Shown here in pieces: positions 60,687 through 64,000 of a DNA stretch of 64,000 nt. Source of the stretch: Luteimicrobium sp042670205 (GTDB lineage: Bacteria > Actinomycetota > Actinomycetes > Actinomycetales > Cellulomonadaceae); NCBI RefSeq assembly GCF_042670205.1, contig NZ_JBHUWD010000017.1:1-64000 (forward strand), read 5' to 3'. Under the pieces are notes generated by a model. The model was not told the DNA's origin. It saw nothing but the letters and a program-made list of their open reading frames with translations, and made no database searches. Each line of letters begins with the position of its first letter. Position 1 is the first letter of the stretch. The position numbers and the translations under genes were made by a program.

Positions 60687-61919
60687 TCAGACCTCGCCGA
60701 GGATCTCCTCAGGGGTGCCCTCCTCGACGCGGGCGGCGGCGTTCCACCTGGCCCAGAGGAACCGCTCGCCCATGCCGCGCGCCATGACGTGCCCGGCGGC
60801 GAGGAAAACGACGATCCCGACGGCCAGCACGGCAGCACCCACCCAGAACGGGGCGGCGGCGTGCGTCTTCGCGATGAGGCCGGCGATGACGGGCGCGGGG
60901 GCGGCGAAGCCCCAGCGGACGAGGTTGAACGCGCCGGTGGTGACGCGACGGTCGGGCGAGCCGAGCGCGAGCGACATGTCGGTGAGGTTCGCGTTCATGA
61001 CGCCCATGCAGATGCCGGCGAACACGAGGACGACGACCATCCACGGTGTGGAGGGGTGCAGCGCGAAGACGACGACCGACACCAGGACGCCGAGGATCGC
61101 GACGAAGATCGTCTGCACGGCGCCGATCTTGTGGGCGAGCTTGTGCCCGACGACGAGGATGCCGAACGCGAGCCCGATGCCCCAGCCGGTGAAGACGAAG
61201 CCGAGCGCGATGACGCCGAGGTCGAGGAAGACCGGCGTGTAGCCGAGGACGACGAAGAACACGTAGTTGTACGCGGCGGTGACGACGCAGAGCACGAGGA
61301 ACGCGGGCTTGCCGTAGAGCCTGAAGATCGAGCCGAGCCGCAGGGGCGCGGGCTTCTCGGCGGGGTCCTTGAGGCGCGACGCGGAGACGACGAGCGCGAT
61401 GATCATGAAGAGCCCGCACGCGAGGAACGGGATGCGCCACTTGATCTCGCCGAGCAGACCACCCAGCAGCGGGCCGACGGCGAAGCCGAGGCCGACGCAG
61501 GTCTCGAAGAGCTCGACGACCCAGTTGCGGTCCTGCGCGAGCGACACGAGGAGCACCATCGCGGTCGCGAAGAACATCGCGTTGCCGAGACCCCAGAACG
61601 CGCGGAGCACGGCGAGCTGGGCGATGTTCTGGCTGAAGCCGGCGAGGATCGCGGCCACGCCGACGGTGCTGACGCCGGTGATGAGGATCTTCTTGTAGCC
61701 GAAGCGTCCGGTCGCCATGACGGCGGGGATCATGCCGAGCGCCATGAGCGCGATGTAGGCGGTGAAGAGCAGCTCGATCTGCCAGGTCGACGCCCCGAGG
61801 TCGGCACCGATGACGGGCAGGATCGGGTCGACGATCGCGATGCCGGCGATCGCGAAGAACGCGGTGAGCGCGGTCGCGTAGATCGCTGTCTTGTGGGGTT
61901 CGTTGCGTGTGGACGCCAC
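60687..61919 (-). CDS. MFS transporter (DHA1-like)
   Basis: A 410-residue 12-helix major-facilitator protein: IAGIAIVDPILPVIGADLGA in helix 1 is typical of drug:H+ antiporters, and ATGRFGYKKIL is the motif-A loop. Probably a drug or metabolite exporter controlled by the divergent MarR protein. GTG start with AAGGAG upstream. Confidence 0.9.
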   Translation of the reverse strand: MASTRNEPHKTAIYATALTAFFAIAGIAIVDPILPVIGADLGASTWQIELLFTAYIALMALGMIPAVMATGRFGYKKILITGVSTVGVAAILAGFSQNIAQLAVLRAFWGLGNAMFFATAMVLLVSLAQDRNWVVELFETCVGLGFAVGPLLGGLLGEIKWRIPFLACGLFMIIALVVSASRLKDPAEKPAPLRLGSIFRLYGKPAFLVLCVVTAAYNYVFFVVLGYTPVFLDLGVIALGFVFTGWGIGLAFGILVVGHKLAHKIGAVQTIFVAILGVLVSVVVFALHPSTPWMVVVLVFAGICMGVMNANLTDMSLALGSPDRRVTTGAFNLVRWGFAAPAPVIAGLIAKTHAAAPFWVGAAVLAVGIVVFLAAGHVMARGMGERFLWARWNAAARVEEGTPEEILGEV

Positions 61920-61942
61920 GGGGACGAGACTCCTTGCGGGTA

Positions 61943-61973
61943 ACTGTATCTACCAGGTAATTGCCTGTATCAT
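61943..61973. promoter_or_regulatory. MarR-type operator in divergent MFS/MarR promoter
   Basis: CAGGTAATTGCCTG (61954-61967) is a near-perfect palindrome. It lies between a minus-strand TACAGT -10 (61948-61943) for the MFS gene, preceded at 17 bp by GATACA, and a plus-strand TATCAT -10 (61968-61973) 6 nt before the MarR ATG. TGTATC occurs on both sides. Binding would block both promoters. Confidence 0.65.
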
Positions 61974-61979
61974 ACACCT

Positions 61980-62510
61980 ATGACGATCGACGATGCCGCC
62001 GGCCACGGCGCCGACACCCTCGCGGGCGCAGGCGCCTCGCCGGACGACGCCGCGGCAGCGGCGGTCCTGTCCCGCATCGAGTACGAGGTCGCGCAGCTGA
62101 TGCGGCGGGCGGACCGGTCGGTGAGCCGAGGCTCGAAGCGACCCGGCACCGGGATCACGGACCGCGCCGCCTACCTGCTCCTGCACCGCCTCGTCAGCGA
62201 GGGCGCGGAGAACGTCAACGTGCTCGCCGAACGGCTCGGGCTCGACGCGTCGACGGTCACCCGCCAGGTCGCGGTCCTCGAGAAGGCCGGCCACGTCCGC
62301 CGCACGCGCGACCCCCACGACGGTCGAGCCGTCCTCGTCGAACCCACGGACACGGGCGTCGACGCCCTCGCGGAGAACCGGGCGGAGCGCCGCGCCCTGT
62401 ACGGGGACGTGCTCGGCTCTTGGTCCCGGCTCGACCGGGCGCTGCTCGCCGAGCTCCTGGGCCGCCTGAACTCCTCGCTCACCGAGTACCGCCACCGCGC
62501 CGACGACTGA
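61980..62510 (+). CDS. MarR-family regulator of divergent MFS gene
   Basis: A 176-residue winged-helix regulator (NVNVLAERLGLDASTVTRQV as recognition region, wing RRTRDPHDGRAV). It lies divergent from the MFS gene over 60 bp with a palindrome between them, the classical arrangement for an autoregulated efflux repressor. The first 30 residues are Ala/Asp/Gly-rich. The mRNA may be leaderless. Confidence 0.9.
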   Translation: MTIDDAAGHGADTLAGAGASPDDAAAAAVLSRIEYEVAQLMRRADRSVSRGSKRPGTGITDRAAYLLLHRLVSEGAENVNVLAERLGLDASTVTRQVAVLEKAGHVRRTRDPHDGRAVLVEPTDTGVDALAENRAERRALYGDVLGSWSRLDRALLAELLGRLNSSLTEYRHRADD

Positions 62511-62513
62511 CGG

Positions 62514-63548
62514 TCACCCGCCCGCGTACGCGTCCGCCCACCGCCCGAGGACGCGGTAGGCGTGCGCACGTGCCTCGGGAGCCGACAGGACGACGTCGTG
62601 CAGGGCTCCCTCGATCCGCGCGAGCGTCACGTGCGAGCCGAGCTGGACGGCGCGCGTGGCGACGTGCCCGACGTCGAGCGCGGTGTCCGACGAGCGCATC
62701 GCCTCCGACCACACCGGCAGAAGCGTCGAGCGCGCCGAGAGCAGGACGAGCACCGGCAGGTCGAGGCCGAGCCCGCGGGCGACGTCGGCCTGGGCCCGGA
62801 AGACGGCGTCGAGCCAGGCCGGGTGGAGCGCGAAGCCGTGCTCGGGCCGCCACGCGAGGTCGTAGTCCCACTCCCCCTCGAACCGGCGCGAGACGGCTCG
62901 GGTGTAGAAGCCGAGGTCGACGGCGACCATCCGGCCCCGCGGCTGGAGGCGCGAGCGGAGCCCGAGGGCCGGCGCGACGACGGCGCGCCCGGTCGACCCG
63001 GCCTGGAACTCGAGCCACGGGCTGTTGAGCACGAGCGCGGTGGCGCGGCCGGGGAACGCCGCCGCCCACAGGCTGAGGGTCAGGCCGCCCGTCGAGTGCC
63101 CGACGAGGACCAGCGGCCGGTCCTCCCGCGAGCGTTCGCCCGGCAGGATGCCGTGGCCCATGACGGCGAGCGCCGCCTCGACGTCCCGGAAGTAGTGGCG
63201 CAGGTCGGCCGTGAAGCCCGGGGTCTGGCCCGGGCGCAGGCTGCGCCCGTACTTGTGCAGGTCGAGGGCGTAGAACCGGGCGCCGCGCTGGTGCCAGAAC
63301 CGGGCGTGCTCGGCCTGGAAGAAGTAGTCGGACCAGCCGTGCACGTACAGCACGTCCGCGTCGCGCCCCGGCGTGCCAGAACCCGGTGGCCGTAGAGCGC
63401 CGGGCTCTGACAGGTCGGGGGCGTAGCGCACGAGGGTCGCGACGACGTCACCCTCGTCGTCCTCGCCGAGCGGGAGCGTCCGCTGCTCGAAGCCCGGGCC
63501 GAGGACGTCGGGGCGCCAGTCCTCGCCCTCGCGCCGCCCCCGCCCCAT
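62514..63548 (-). CDS. Alpha/beta-hydrolase (lysophospholipase-like)
   Basis: A 344-residue serine hydrolase: LYVHGWSDYFFQAEHARFWH, nucleophile in LVGHSTGGLT, and His expected near GALHDVVLS. It resembles monoacylglycerol lipase/lysophospholipase relatives. Residues about 45-60 (LSEPGALRPPGSGTPG) are encoded by an imperfect family-A hairpin and look like an insertion before the first core strand. It is convergent with the MarR gene, three bases apart. Confidence 0.87.
   Translation of the reverse strand: MGRGRREGEDWRPDVLGPGFEQRTLPLGEDDEGDVVATLVRYAPDLSEPGALRPPGSGTPGRDADVLYVHGWSDYFFQAEHARFWHQRGARFYALDLHKYGRSLRPGQTPGFTADLRHYFRDVEAALAVMGHGILPGERSREDRPLVLVGHSTGGLTLSLWAAAFPGRATALVLNSPWLEFQAGSTGRAVVAPALGLRSRLQPRGRMVAVDLGFYTRAVSRRFEGEWDYDLAWRPEHGFALHPAWLDAVFRAQADVARGLGLDLPVLVLLSARSTLLPVWSEAMRSSDTALDVGHVATRAVQLGSHVTLARIEGALHDVVLSAPEARAHAYRVLGRWADAYAGG
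63374..63413 (-). repeat. Family-A-like hairpin inside hydrolase CDS
   Basis: In the mRNA sense TGTCAGAGCCCGG pairs with CCGGGTTCTGGCA, 13 bp including two G-U pairs. The start (CTGTCAGA) and end are those of family A, while the inner arm has diverged. It encodes LSEPGALRPPGSG, close to the LSEADGTPVPPAS read from the copy at 41.8 kb. Confidence 0.55.
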
Positions 63549-63588
63549 GCCGTCACGGTAGGCGCGCCCCGCCGACGACGCGCGGCGG

Positions 63589-64000
63589 TCAGGCGGGGTA
63601 GTCGCCCGCCGTGAGGTCCTCCAGCAGGCTCGGGTGCGTGGGCTCCCAGCCGAACCGCTCCCGGGTCAGCGCGCTCGACGACGGCTGGTCGACCCTGAAG
63701 ATCGTCCCGAGGAAGCCGAAGCTCTCGCCGGGCACGGCCTCCACCGGCAGGTCGAGGGCTCCGCCGATGGCAGTGGCGAGGGCCAGCATCGAGTCGCCCT
63801 CGTCCGCGACCGCGTGGGCGACGGCGCCGGGCCCGCCCTGCTCGAGCGCGAGCCGGAACAGGCTCGCGGCGTCCAAGCGGTTCACGGCGGGCCACCGCTG
63901 GGCGCCGTCCCCGACGTAGCCGGACACTCCCGTGCGCCGCGCGGCGGCGATGAGCATGCCGGCGAAGCCGTACGCCGAGCCGCGCAGGTGCACCGAGCGC
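63589..64000 (-). CDS. NAD-dependent epimerase/extended SDR, partial (N-terminus off window)
   Basis: About 137 C-terminal residues of an extended short-chain dehydrogenase; the frame is open to the window edge, so the Rossmann N-terminus lies beyond 64000. RSVHLRGSAYG, then GDGAQRWPAVNRLDAASLFR and the C-terminal ERFGWEPTHPSLLEDL are typical of the NAD-dependent epimerase/dehydratase group. Substrate unknown. Confidence 0.82.
   Translation of the reverse strand, partial: RSVHLRGSAYGFAGMLIAAARRTGVSGYVGDGAQRWPAVNRLDAASLFRLALEQGGPGAVAHAVADEGDSMLALATAIGGALDLPVEAVPGESFGFLGTIFRVDQPSSSALTRERFGWEPTHPSLLEDLTAGDYPA

Overview
The window is very GC-rich, densely packed bacterial DNA and reads as a chromosomal segment of an actinobacterium, most likely a yellow-pigmented member of the Micrococcales such as the Cellulomonadaceae or Promicromonosporaceae. 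This rests on gene content: mycothiol S-conjugate amidase (mca) beside a DUF4307 gene, a coproporphyrin-type haem pair (cpfC/hemH and hemQ), a C50-carotenoid operon with heterodimeric lycopene cyclase, a DUF5997 gene, many GTG starts and several probable leaderless promoters. No rRNA, tRNA, CRISPR array, phage or conventional insertion sequence was recognised. The genus assignment is an inference.

Layout. 0-3 kb: hemH-hemQ operon and a frameshifted kinase-like gene. 3-9.6 kb: alpha-glucoside or oligosaccharide uptake module (GH13 enzyme, lipoprotein, two permeases, LacI regulator). 9.7-16.7 kb: rightward operon with a GH20 hexosaminidase, an N-acyl-D-amino-acid deacylase, a D-amino-acid deaminase/aldolase-like PLP enzyme and RidA, followed by an MFS exporter. 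16.6-19.7 kb: XRE regulator, divergent SDR, glycerate kinase. 19.8-26.3 kb: idi-crtE-crtB-crtI-crtYe-crtYf-crtEb, translationally coupled throughout, with a divergent MarR regulator. 26.2-37.4 kb: prenyl transferase, TrhA-like protein, nitrilase, mca, greA, MFS/MarR pair, ilvA, AI-2E transporter. 37.4-45.3 kb: membrane alpha/beta hydrolase, HEAT protein, LysR-ligand-domain/DUF5997 pair, and the two transsulfuration enzymes (MetB, CBS). 45.5-52.8 kb: GH15 glucoamylase-like enzyme, hydrolase/TetR pair, two VOC proteins, methyltransferase, MBL protein. 52.9-58.3 kb: FKBP, DUF1330, a ferric-reductase/FMN-binding/ApbE cassette, DHFR-like and BI-1-like proteins. 58.5-64 kb: ABC exporter, MFS/MarR pair, hydrolase, and an SDR running off the end.

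The most unusual content is not a protein-coding system but several families of short palindromic or inverted-repeat DNA. (A) Hairpins of the CTGTCAGAAGCTCAC type occur at four places, two of them inside reading frames, where they encode similar Leu-Ser-Glu peptides. (B) Hairpins of the TGCGTACTTCTTGTGCGACA type occur at three places; their flanks differ between copies but still pair. (C) A perfect 50-bp palindrome opens the window. (D) 21-bp repeats on a GTCACCSTCGGCGAA core occur at three loci; at 60.3-60.6 kb they form a roughly 320-bp inverted-repeat structure between two mirror-image terminators. (E) Two related 89-108 bp elements with long terminal inverted repeats sit in opposite orientations inside the D-aminoacylase gene and are translated in frame.

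Regulation visible in the sequence includes a shared LacI operator set before the GH13 and lacI genes, palindromes overlapping the idi promoter, MarR-type palindromes at two efflux genes, and twin leaderless promoters with TAGCTT -10 boxes and 17-bp spacers at 43.2 and 48.1 kb.
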